5,722 bases of DNA, from positions 1-5,722 of the forward strand of contig PIVH01000457.1 of NCBI GenBank assembly GCA_003354225.1, given 5' to 3'. How positions within the stretch are numbered: position 1 is the first letter of the stretch; each line of letters starts with the position of its first letter. The position numbers and the translations under genes are program-made. The notes beneath the pieces are model-generated. The model did no database searches. It was not told the DNA's origin and was given only the letters and a program-made list of their open reading frames with translations. The DNA is from Globobulimina sp. (lineage: Eukaryota > Foraminifera > Rotaliida). Shown piece after piece: positions 1-5,722 of the stretch.

Positions 1-43
1 TCAGCTGTGGTGGGCTCAGCTGTGGTGGGCTCGGCTGTGGTGG
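1..43. repeat. 15-bp tandem repeat coding for PTTAE
   Basis: Unit tcagctgtggtgggc occurs at 1-15 and 16-30, with a third, slightly diverged and incomplete unit (tcggctgtggtgg) at 31-43. It continues to the window edge, so the copy number is unknown. On minus each unit codes for five residues (Pro-Thr-Thr-Ala-Glu), so copy changes keep the frame. It is much richer in G+C than the surrounding sequence. Confidence 0.9.
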
Positions 44-577
44 CACAAGCATCCAAACAAAAGTCAAATGACTCTTCAGCTGTCGAGAATGCAGAATTAA
101 ATACTAATGTGTCATTAATTTGAATTTGAACATACCCATAACCATTGACGCAACATAGACCATCACCAAACGCATCAAAAATGGTAAATGTATAACAATG
201 GTCACCTTGCAACGAATAATTAAATCGCATAAATGTATAAGAGTTATCGACAGTGCCTTGGTATAACGCAACCACATCGACAGTGCCTTGGTATACAAAT
301 TCAAATGAGGTTTCACCACCAAATTGATCAGATTGTAACAGCACAGTCACTACAGTTTGACAGTCAGGGCCAGAATGTGAAAGCCGTCGTGCTTCAAATA
401 CGGCAACACCCGGATGCCTACAATTTGTGTTATATTTATATACAAAAACATACAAAAACAATTATACAGATATCATATGTTTATATTTAACTGTTTATAT
501 TTATCACCATCGAGAAATGTTGATTCGCCAATTGTTGCATAGAAGATCGTTGTCAATGTCAATGTCAATGTAAACAT
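1..577 (-). CDS. Secreted protein with GDGLCC-type domain and PTTAE stalk, two exons, 3' end beyond the left edge
   Basis: On the minus strand the frame from 461 down to 3 has no stop, but its only ATG (230) would cut the domain in half. An AG acceptor at 419-418 (TTGTAG) follows a T-rich tract. Exon 1 is best placed at 577-492, starting with a signal-peptide-like MFTLTLTLTTIFYATIG; the phase-2 join at 492/417 gives Q29-H30. The mature part has a TVVTVLLQSDQFGGETSFEF segment (about 50-69), then CYTFTIFDAFGDGLCC (103-118) and GYGY (121-124). These match a repeated extracellular module that I associate with diatom and other marine protist secreted proteins. Cysteines at 48, 103, 117, 118, 149 and 153 suggest disulfides. 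From about 154 a PTTAE repeat looks like an O-glycosylated stalk leading to a missing C-terminal region. No function is assigned; a lectin-like or adhesive surface role is a guess. The exon 2 frame is firm; exon 1 is less sure because its donor (GTTAAA) is weak. Confidence 0.62.
246..295. repeat. In-frame direct duplication, 20-bp identical copies 30 bp apart
   Basis: The 20-mer starting atcgacagtgcc is identical at 246-265 and 276-295. The 30-bp period adds exactly ten codons to the secreted-protein gene, giving YQGTVD twice (about residues 71-76 and 81-86) between the ETSFEF and CYTF segments. The perfect identity suggests a recent duplication. Confidence 0.85.
418..491 (-). other. Predicted 74-nt intron of the secreted-protein gene
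   Basis: On minus it runs GTTAAA...TTGTAG and carries a T-rich stretch made of two adjacent copies of a 10-mer (plus-strand tacaaaaaca at 441-450 and 451-460). It is phase 2 and joins a signal-peptide exon to the domain exon in frame. A second donor candidate, GTGATA slightly upstream, would shift the frame. The acceptor is better supported than the donor. Confidence 0.42.
551..571. repeat. Hexanucleotide tandem repeat (tgtcaa, 3.5 copies)
   Basis: tgtcaa is repeated three times plus a partial copy. On minus it encodes Thr-Leu repeats forming most of the hydrophobic core of the predicted signal peptide, so its length would change the hydrophobic core directly. Confidence 0.85.
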
Positions 578-620
578 CTCGAGATTGTCAAAATAAATTA
601 ATAAATCTAACACGCGAATA

Positions 621-964
621 ATGGAATTGCGAGGAAAAAAAACTGTTTTATCTTTGCTCAGTCTAAATTTATATAAAGAATGGCAAAGCAACATCCGTTT
701 GCCAGAAGTGATGAAATCATAGCTCGCATTCTCGCCGAAGGCTTTAGAATTATCGAAAAAAGCAAGAAATGTTTCTTGATTCCTTGAACAAACTCATTAA
801 ATATTTTATCTTTTTCGCAATCACTGATGAACAAAAAATAATATCAACACCAACAATCACAGAGTGGAGTTGATGATTTTGTCGATGAATTTGCTACAAA
901 TTTAAATGAATTTTTGGAGTGCATGACTTTTATACAAAATAAAACTCACATTTTAGTATGTTAA
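621..964 (+). pseudogene. Degraded nucleoside diphosphate kinase-like gene
   Basis: Three pieces resemble successive parts of an NDPK (NME) fold. An ATG at 621 begins ELRGKKTVLSLLSLNLYKE, placed where a TxALIKPD-type first strand would be, but the KPD core is not intact. A frame change follows. A second frame (680-784) reads SDEIIARILAEGFRIIEKSKK, the helix and strand after that motif, and ends in TGA at 785-787. After another stop at 839-841, the same frame reads DEFATNLNEFLECMTF...THILVC (about 881-961), matching the family's F-x-x-L-x-x-F-M-T-x-G-P-x-x-x-L-V region, and ends in TAA at 962-964. The kinase active-site histidine region would lie further downstream and is absent. No GT-AG intron I tried repairs the breaks. 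The TAA is 17 bp from the convergent oxidase stop. A chance resemblance cannot be excluded. Confidence 0.42.
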
Positions 965-981
965 AAATCAAACAAAGGCTG

Positions 982-1674
982 CTAATTTCTCTTCTTTTGG
1001 ATTTTAGTCTTGTTGCTTAAAAAACGATATGCAAATAACACCAAAGTAGTAATCATTATGGCAAATACAAAAAAAGCAAATCTCCATAAAGCGCCATAAA
1101 CAGCAATGGATACTAATGATTCTTGATCGGTGTTTAGCGGACTTTGTGGTTTTAATTCATTGATAAGTGACTCTAGATTTTGTGGTGTTTCTGTGCATTG
1201 ACTAGACGTTATTTGGTATAGTTCCAACGCATCACCAACAGTCATTGATGGTTTGTTCAACTGTTTATTTACTAAATTATGAATATTCACAGTAAATGCA
1301 AATAACTCTGTAGGTGAATTGAGATATTTATCCAAATCAAAATTAATTACATTCTCTTTATAATGATTTGCACATAATCGACATGGAATTATTCGATCGA
1401 TGTTCAAATAAAATGATTTGTAATTTTGTTTATCGTTTTCCGATGGATTGTGTGGATAATTTAGTGCCGTGCAATGAAGTGAATTCCATAACTTTGGACC
1501 CCAAATCCCTTTATTTCCGAAGCTAAATCTTTGTTTAGCATTATTCCAGCATGACAATGGTATAATATTTTGTTTGTGATCTGTTAAATTAAGTTCATCA
1601 TTTTGGAATTCCTCACCTTTTGTAAATGATCTTTGATAAAGTAATAAAACTACAACCAACAAATAAGATAACAT
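982..1674 (-). CDS. Erv1/ALR-family FAD-linked sulfhydryl oxidase, ER/secretory type, membrane anchored
   Basis: A 230-residue protein with a complete Erv1/ALR domain. WGPKLWNSLHCTA (58-70) is the start of the FAD-binding helix region, C98-R-L-C101 is the redox-active CxxC, and IHNLVNKQLNKP (131-142) is the conserved H-N-x-V-N segment that contacts FAD. The family transfers electrons from thiols through CxxC and FAD to oxygen, making disulfides. A hydrophobic signal peptide (1-13) and a C-terminal membrane helix (about 197-216) with a basic tail (NKTKIQKKRN) point to the ER or secretory membranes with the domain in the lumen, as for yeast Erv2, rather than the mitochondrial Erv1 type. Extra cysteines at 42, 68 and 160 could form the shuttle pair. 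No thioredoxin domain is present, so it is not a quiescin oxidase. It is a single open exon. Its ATG lies 45 bp from the divergent TDP2-like gene, implying a shared promoter. NCLDVs also carry Erv1 homologues, but the context here is eukaryotic. Confidence 0.9.
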   Translation of the reverse strand: MLSYLLVVVLLLYQRSFTKGEEFQNDELNLTDHKQNIIPLSCWNNAKQRFSFGNKGIWGPKLWNSLHCTALNYPHNPSENDKQNYKSFYLNIDRIIPCRLCANHYKENVINFDLDKYLNSPTELFAFTVNIHNLVNKQLNKPSMTVGDALELYQITSSQCTETPQNLESLINELKPQSPLNTDQESLVSIAVYGALWRFAFFVFAIMITTLVLFAYRFLSNKTKIQKKRN

Positions 1675-1719
1675 TTTGTTACTGTAAAGAGTGCAGTAAA
1701 ATCTTTTTGCGTTTGCATC
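1675..1719. promoter_or_regulatory. 45-bp divergent intergenic region (shared promoter)
   Basis: Only 45 bp separate the start codons of the minus-strand oxidase and the plus-strand TDP2-like gene, so both 5' UTRs and the core promoters must be packed here or overlap the coding regions. I see no clear TATA box; a T-rich run (about 1700-1707) is the only notable element. Confidence 0.45.
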
Positions 1720-3630
1720 ATGGCAGCTAAAAACAAATCAGAGTACCAAGGTTTCGAACAAGGCGATATTGCTGTTAGAAAAGGCAGATTATGTGTAATC
1801 ACCAAAATCAATTGGGATGTTAATCCACCCGACGTTACCGTTAAAATGCAAGATAATGGAGCTACCGTTGGCACAGAATTCAGCCGACTACAACGACCAA
1901 CGGTATGCATTTATTCTTATATTCCATGTATTTTTTTAATACAACAAACAAAAATATCCACACTTCAACAGCATGAGGATATGCTCAAAATGCCAATGGT
2001 TTGTGATAGATTATCATTCCTTTTTTATTCCGCAATTGCAATGTGATATACTTGTGCAAATATCCATTTATATATAAACATCATTTCCATTTATTCATAC
2101 TTGCGCTGTTATTTTAAAATAATTAATTAATGTTAGGATAAGAAACAAATTCAACCCATTACAACATCAAATAATCGAAAAAGAAGTTTTATCGATGCGT
2201 TTTTCCAAGAACGAAAACAGAAATTTTCATCCAACACTAATAAAAACACTGTAAACACAAACAATTGTAATAATATACCACAAATAACATCAAATAGCAC
2301 ATTTGAACGTTTATTAAACGATTTAGCAAACGATGAACCACCACAAAAACGTAGCAAATTATCCCATAATATTGCAAATGCACAAGTATGAGCATTGTTA
2401 TTCTGTTTTTTATGATGGTATTACAATCTCATTGAACTTGGATAAATGTTGCTAAATATATTTGACATATAAACCAATATATTTGACAACATTTGTTCGC
2501 GTCCAATCCATCATAAACAACACAATAAAACAAATAAAAAGGAAAACGAAATTGTAAAACGTAATACATAGGGCTGGTATTGCAGTGCGTGTACCGTCGA
2601 AAACACAGATATGGAGACAGACAAATGTTATTTGTGTGGCACAGTACGGACATTTGAAGAGAAAATAAAATATCCCATTGTTTCGCCTGTAATATTACCA
2701 CAAGAAGAGAAGAAAGAAAATCTAGAAAACAAAAAAAACCATAACAATAATATCAAAAATGACGTATTGACATTTATAACATACAATGTGTGGTTCAATG
2801 AAGAATTACATATAATTGAACGTATGGAGGAGATCGGTAAAATAATCGACCACTATTCTGCGGATATTGTATGTTTGCAGGAAGTCACGCCGTTAATATT
2901 GGATATAATACAGAATGGCCATTGGTACAAATCAAACAAATATTGCTCGACCATACTACCACAACATGCTTTTTTTAATGGTTTGCGATATTTCAATGTG
3001 ATTCTCACCAAACATGAATTCAGGAACGATGCCATTCAATTTAAACCATTCAGAAACACACAAATGGGCAGACATTTAGTTGTGACACCCATTAAATACA
3101 ATAATATGATAATATACGCAGCCACGTCACATTTGGAGTCACCTGTTGGTGAATATGGGGGTGGCAAAAAGGACAAATTCTCTGCGGAAAGGAAGCAGCA
3201 ATTACAATATTCCTTGCAGTTATTGGATGAGATTGGCGACAAAAATAAGAATGGTAATATAATATTTGGCGGTGATATGAATTGGTGCAAAGCCAGCAAG
3301 AATAAGGAGAATGATGGCGATATGGATAAGTTTTTGAATAATAATTGGTGCGATTGTTATCGTCAGATTCATGGGAATAAGAATGGATATACTTATGACG
3401 CAAAAACGAATGGAATGTTATCTGGATATTTAGCAAATAGATTGGATAGAATATTATTTAAAAAGAATGCAAATTTGAAATTGAAATCTTGTGAGATGAT
3501 CGGCAGAGAAGCCATTCCAAATTTAACTTATGTTAAAACATTCAAACGCAAGACTGGCGATGAAGAGAAAACACTGCCGGTTTTGCCTTCTGACCATTAT
3601 GGATTAGTCGCACAGTTTCATGTTGCTTGA
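1720..3630 (+). CDS. TDP2-like 5'-tyrosyl-DNA phosphodiesterase: three exons, RanBP2 zinc finger plus EEP nuclease
   Basis: The exons are 1720-1902, 2137-2385 and 2572-3630, all joined in phase 0, giving 496 residues. Exon 1 (1-61) is a small domain (GDIAVRKGRLCVITK...PPDVTVKM). Exon 2 (62-144) is a polar Asn-rich linker with basic clusters (NRKR, PPQKRSK) suggesting nuclear import. Exon 3 opens with WYCSACTVEN, a RanBP2-type zinc finger (W146, C148, C151, N155, C163, C166). The endonuclease/exonuclease/phosphatase domain has TYNVW (N216), LQEV (E248), TSHLES (H331), GGDMNW (D379) and PSDH (D485, H486), i.e. all catalytic residues. TSHLES followed by an ER-x-x-Q motif is typical of TDP2, which removes 5'-tyrosyl adducts left by topoisomerase II. 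A zinc finger joined to this domain recalls the plant TDP2 architecture, whereas animal TDP2 has a UBA domain. Starting at ATG 2611 would cut the finger in two. Another Mg-dependent EEP phosphodiesterase is the main alternative. Confidence 0.82.
1903..2136 (+). other. Intron 1 of the TDP2-like gene (234 nt, phase 0)
   Basis: Donor GTATGC directly follows the codon ACG (Thr61). Acceptor TTAG at 2133-2136 sits after an AT-rich stretch with a possible branch site (ttaattaa). Read-through would add 47 codons of low-complexity sequence before a TGA at 2044. After the acceptor the frame is open for 83 codons with no ATG at its start, which is what an internal exon looks like. Confidence 0.72.
2386..2571 (+). 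other. Intron 2 of the TDP2-like gene (186 nt, phase 0)
   Basis: Donor GTATGA follows codon CAA (Gln144) and acceptor ATAG ends at 2571. The next codons, GGC TGG TAT TGC, begin the zinc finger. If the intron were retained, the frame would end at once (GTA TGA), leaving about 145 residues. A 13-bp direct repeat (aatatatttgaca at 2455-2467 and 2476-2488) lies inside. Confidence 0.75.
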
Positions 3631-3855
3631 TTTTTTCATTTATTTAATGACGAGATCATGCGGAGATTTTCAACTCATTCATTTGAGGACTAGCTAGCTC
3701 ACTTCGTGAAAATCTTAAAATCAGTGTTATCACGTAGCGCATAATAAAAGTTTAATAGAAAACACAATCTGACACTGAACGTTTCTATGTGGATTCAATA
3801 CTATTTTGTCGTTTTTTGATATATACACATGTACAATAAAGAAATAACAATTAAA
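3631..3855. terminator. Convergent 3' region with poly(A)-signal-like hexamers on both strands
   Basis: The 225 bp between the stops of the TDP2-like and SGNH-like genes hold AATAAA on plus at 3743-3748 and 3835-3840, and on minus at 3644-3639. A 9-bp inverted repeat (agattttca 3664-3672, tgaaaatct 3707-3715) lies between them. The hexamers suit cleavage and polyadenylation of the two facing transcripts, but such strings are frequent in AT-rich DNA. Confidence 0.35.
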
Positions 3856-5022
3856 TCAGTACGTGTCACTATTAACATGGGGCAATTCTGGTTGTTCCAA
3901 TTCAGAGATAACACTGTCATCATCACTGTCCTCCTCCTCTCCATCACCGCCATAACTCACATCATCATCTTGTACTTGAATTACTTTATGTAATTTAATT
4001 TTGGCGGAAGTGACTGACGGTACACTAAATTTACGTGGTTTTCTTTGTAATTTGCGAACAATATCAATTATTTTTCTACATAACACATTTGCTAATTTTC
4101 GATTATTTTGGGCATCAATATGTACATAATCTGCCTCCGAAGTTTGAATATAATTATTTGCATTGATAAAATGTACCATATTTGCTGCATATTTGTCTTT
4201 AATTTTCGCGTATTGGGTTTGCAATGATTGTGATATATTTATCGATGCATTGGTAAACATCCAATTTTTATTTATTTCATTTATTTGTCTGATAAATGGG
4301 GGTGTTATTAATATGATAATTGGTCCATGCGATACAACCTCTTCTTGTATGGGCCATATCTCTGCAGAAACACATGCAGAGATTAACTGATTCATTGCCG
4401 AGGATATCTTATTTGCAGATGGATGAAACACGGATTTACAATCATTTATACCTAACATTATGATCACAATATCGATTGGTTTATGTGAGTATAATATTGG
4501 TAGGATTTGTTCCGTTCCATTCATGGATAATTTGCGTCGCTCATTTTGTAAATTCCCGTCCAAATCTTCGTGATTTATAGTTCGACCATTTAAAGCTTCA
4601 CAGATTACTTCCATTTGATATGTATTATTTGCATTGCTATTCAATAGTTTATGTAAAATGTATGGGTATCTTTCATTTGGTTCTAACCGATTTTGAGTGT
4701 CTGGGTCAAATCCCCAGCTTGTATTATCACCATAGATTAAGATGTTATAATCTCGTTTATATTTAATTGTATCATAATCATTGTGTTTTATATCGTCTTT
4801 AATGTTACTTTTATTGTCAGAATCTGTAGTTTTGTTACCTTCATTCAATGGAAATGCCCGGTTTATTCCATTTTTTTTACGTTTTTCTGAATATAGTCCA
4901 TAAACGTAGCCCAACGTTGCTGCGGATGCTATGAGCAACGCACCAATTGTTAACCAGCGTCGTTGATCGTTTTCAGAATACATATATCGACGTCGATTGG
5001 TACTAGCTGTTCTACCTTTCAT
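3856..5022 (-). CDS. Membrane-anchored SGNH/GDSL hydrolase-like protein, catalytic Ser position replaced by Asn
   Basis: The first ATG at 5022 gives 388 residues; opening the frame to 5037 would need a GTG start. A basic N-terminus (RRR, RR) precedes one membrane helix (about 23-42), so this is a likely signal-anchor protein with the domain on the lumenal or extracellular side. The SGNH fold is clear. Block I is ILIYGDNTSWGFDP, block II is ALNGRTINHEDL (G146), block III is IIMLGINDCKSVF (G-x-N-D, N193 and D194), and block V is DYVHIDAQNNRKLA (D298, H301). The order and wording are closest to arylesterase-like SGNH esterases. In that family block I reads G-D-S, with Ser as nucleophile; here it is G-D-Asn100, with a Ser two places later. 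It could be a pseudoenzyme, a binding protein or an enzyme with a shifted nucleophile. The C-terminus ends in an acidic tail (DGEEEDSDDD). The substrate is unknown. Confidence 0.83.
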   Translation of the reverse strand: MKGRTASTNRRRYMYSENDQRRWLTIGALLIASAATLGYVYGLYSEKRKKNGINRAFPLNEGNKTTDSDNKSNIKDDIKHNDYDTIKYKRDYNILIYGDNTSWGFDPDTQNRLEPNERYPYILHKLLNSNANNTYQMEVICEALNGRTINHEDLDGNLQNERRKLSMNGTEQILPILYSHKPIDIVIIMLGINDCKSVFHPSANKISSAMNQLISACVSAEIWPIQEEVVSHGPIIILITPPFIRQINEINKNWMFTNASINISQSLQTQYAKIKDKYAANMVHFINANNYIQTSEADYVHIDAQNNRKLANVLCRKIIDIVRKLQRKPRKFSVPSVTSAKIKLHKVIQVQDDDVSYGGDGEEEDSDDDSVISELEQPELPHVNSDTY

Positions 5023-5057
5023 TGTTGTACACAGCACTTACAAATCTTACTTACAAA

Positions 5058-5261
5058 TTAAAAACTGCAAGCACAGCATATTATCACTTTATTCATATGA
5101 ATATAATCCTTACAGATCATCAGCACTGCAACACTTATGGTCAAAACAGAAATTAGATAGGCGGAAATAGAAATTAAACCAATGCGTCTAACTTTTTGTA
5201 TACTTAACTTTTTCCAATATAAAAAGTGCGTTGTACTACTTGCACTGTACATAGTATCCAT
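5058..5261 (-). CDS. Possible small membrane protein or upstream exon of the SGNH gene
   Basis: An ATG-started 67-codon ORF with a basic stretch (WKKLSIQKVRR) and one strong hydrophobic segment (about 28-50, rich in Ile, Ser, Val and Leu). I recognise no family. Inside it a GTAAGG donor (5113) can be spliced to an AG at 5038-5037. This 76-nt phase-1 intron would continue in frame into the SGNH protein and add a second membrane helix. The stronger-looking acceptor TTGCAG (5065) instead leads to a stop after a few codons. Against the fusion, the loop between the two helices would be strongly basic. It may also be a chance ORF in the 5' region. Confidence 0.3.
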   Translation of the reverse strand: MDTMYSASSTTHFLYWKKLSIQKVRRIGLISISAYLISVLTISVAVLMICKDYIHMNKVIICCACSF

Positions 5262-5476
5262 ATTATATTTTATAACGAAATTCTTAGATTAAAAACAGCT
5301 TGTTTCCGATTAACGATATTCAGATAGATATTACCGAATATTTCTCTTAGATTAAAACCTGCTTAAATAAGTGATTCTGTTCATGGCTTGCATGAAACGC
5401 TCCGACAACAAATAAATAGGTACAGAAACGTTGCTCATCTCATGCAAGTTTAAATCAATCATACACAAACATGCAG
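5262..5476. other. Non-coding stretch with short repeats
   Basis: No supported gene. It holds a 13-bp direct repeat (tcttagattaaaa at 5282-5294 and 5345-5357, 63 bp apart) and a 9-bp inverted pair (cttgcatga near 5385 and tcatgcaag near 5440). It may contain the promoter of the minus-strand genes to its left. Confidence 0.5.
5282..5357. repeat. 13-bp direct repeat
   Basis: tcttagattaaaa occurs at 5282-5294 and 5345-5357, upstream of the minus-strand SGNH/small-ORF region. The copies are followed by similar but not identical bases (acagctt against cctgctt). Confidence 0.75.
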
Positions 5477-5722
5477 TCATGGGATTACTCATTGAAGATC
5501 AAACATATTCAATGGTACACTGGATTATCCAGAGCTTTTTTATGACCAATGCAAGAAATATTACATGCTACAAAACATAGGTGTTTGTTGATCATTCTTT
5601 CGCTGGTAATGATAAAGTTACATGCCTTTTTCTTCTTTTGTTTGACAAATAATAATGTGTGTAGATCCTTGTTTTTGTTGTTACCATTGAATATGTTTGA
5701 TCTTCAATGAGTAATCCCATGA
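5477..5722. repeat. 41-bp perfect inverted repeat with 164-bp spacer, flush with the window end
   Basis: Left arm 5477-5517 (starts tcatgggattactc) is the exact reverse complement of 5682-5722 (ends gagtaatcccatga). The match stops sharply at the inner edge (5518 C against 5681 T), while the outer edge of the right arm is the last base of the window, so the true arm length is unknown. Candidates are a MITE-like element with long terminal inverted repeats, a hairpin-forming locus, or an inverted chimera or assembly artefact at a contig end. Confidence 0.9.
5592..5722 (-). CDS. Coding-like ORF at the right edge, possibly partial
   Basis: On minus, an ATG at 5720 opens 42 codons (MGLLIEDQTY... 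ending LSLPAKE) and stops with TGA at 5594-5592. The part after the inverted-repeat arm is polar and basic (TKTRIYTHYY, SNKRRKRH) and looks like a genuine C-terminus. It could be the 3' end of a gene entering from the right, or a small protein. The first 12 or so codons lie in the inverted-repeat arm, so the left arm carries the same start on plus (5479) with a different continuation. I recognise no family. Confidence 0.3.
   Translation of the reverse strand, partial: MGLLIEDQTYSMVTTKTRIYTHYYLSNKRRKRHVTLSLPAKE

Noticed and set aside
104-322. 72-codon minus ORF with a repeated TKALS
   Set aside because: It is another frame of the secreted-protein exon; the repeat is the same 30-bp duplication read out of frame.
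982-1674. Giant-virus origin, suggested by an Erv1-type oxidase next to a nuclease
   Set aside because: The neighbouring gene has spliceosomal-type introns, the oxidase has an ER-type signal and anchor, and no viral core gene is present.
1903-2046. C-terminal 47 codons of the unspliced ORF at 1720-2046
   Set aside because: They begin exactly at a GTATGC donor, turn low-complexity, and lack the coding look of the first 61 codons.
3036-3436. Minus-strand ORFs of 87 and 114 codons opposite the nuclease
   Set aside because: They are antisense shadows of the conserved EEP domain with no family resemblance.
2611-3630. Taking ATG 2611 as the start of the nuclease
   Set aside because: The ATG lies inside the RanBP2-type finger; the frame upstream to 2572 encodes its W and first two Cys, preceded by an AG acceptor.
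3664-3715. 9-bp inverted repeat as a bacterial-type terminator
   Set aside because: The arms are 34 bp apart, AT-rich, with no following T-run, and the genome looks eukaryotic.
4163-4390. Plus-strand 75-codon ORF with hydrophobic segments
   Set aside because: It is antisense to the SGNH domain, whose conserved blocks fix the coding strand.
1-5722. tRNA, rRNA or CRISPR content
   Set aside because: I saw no cloverleaf-like stretches, no rRNA-like conserved segments and no regularly spaced repeats other than the coding 15-bp unit.

Overview
This AT-rich window looks like nuclear DNA of a gene-dense unicellular eukaryote. Three points support that. At least one gene can be read only through GT-AG introns (1903-2136 and 2386-2571). 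Another is best read with an intron at 418-491. The gene types also fit: secreted and membrane proteins, an ER-type sulfhydryl oxidase and a TDP2-like nuclear repair enzyme. I see no bacterial operon layout, ribosome binding sites or viral hallmark genes. The exact lineage cannot be fixed from the sequence. The domain in the leftmost gene is one I associate with diatoms and other marine protists.

Layout, left to right. (1) 1-577, minus: the 5' part of a secreted-protein gene running off the left edge. It has a signal-peptide exon, a 'TD-ETSW...GDGLCC' type domain and a PTTAE stalk encoded by a 15-bp tandem repeat. (2) About 621-964, plus: broken remains that resemble a nucleoside diphosphate kinase. 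(3) 982-1674, minus: an intact Erv1/ALR-family thiol oxidase with a signal peptide and a C-terminal membrane anchor. (4) 1720-3630, plus: a three-exon gene whose start codon lies only 45 bp from that of (3). It encodes a small N-terminal domain, a basic linker with a PIP-box-like motif, a RanBP2-type zinc finger and an endonuclease/exonuclease/phosphatase domain of TDP2 type. (5) 3856-5022, minus: a membrane-anchored SGNH/GDSL-hydrolase-like protein in which the usual catalytic serine position is asparagine. (6) 5058-5261, minus: a small one-helix membrane ORF that may be an upstream exon of (5). (7) 5262-5722: mostly non-coding, ending in a perfect 41-bp inverted repeat flush with the last base, with a 42-codon coding-like ORF on minus at 5592-5722.

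The genes do not form a pathway. Three encode secretory-route or membrane proteins (the lectin-like protein, the Erv-type oxidase and the SGNH protein), while the TDP2-like protein looks nuclear. The main points for a second look are the reconstructed TDP2 gene with its exon-per-module structure, the missing SGNH serine, the degraded NDPK-like locus and the terminal inverted repeat.
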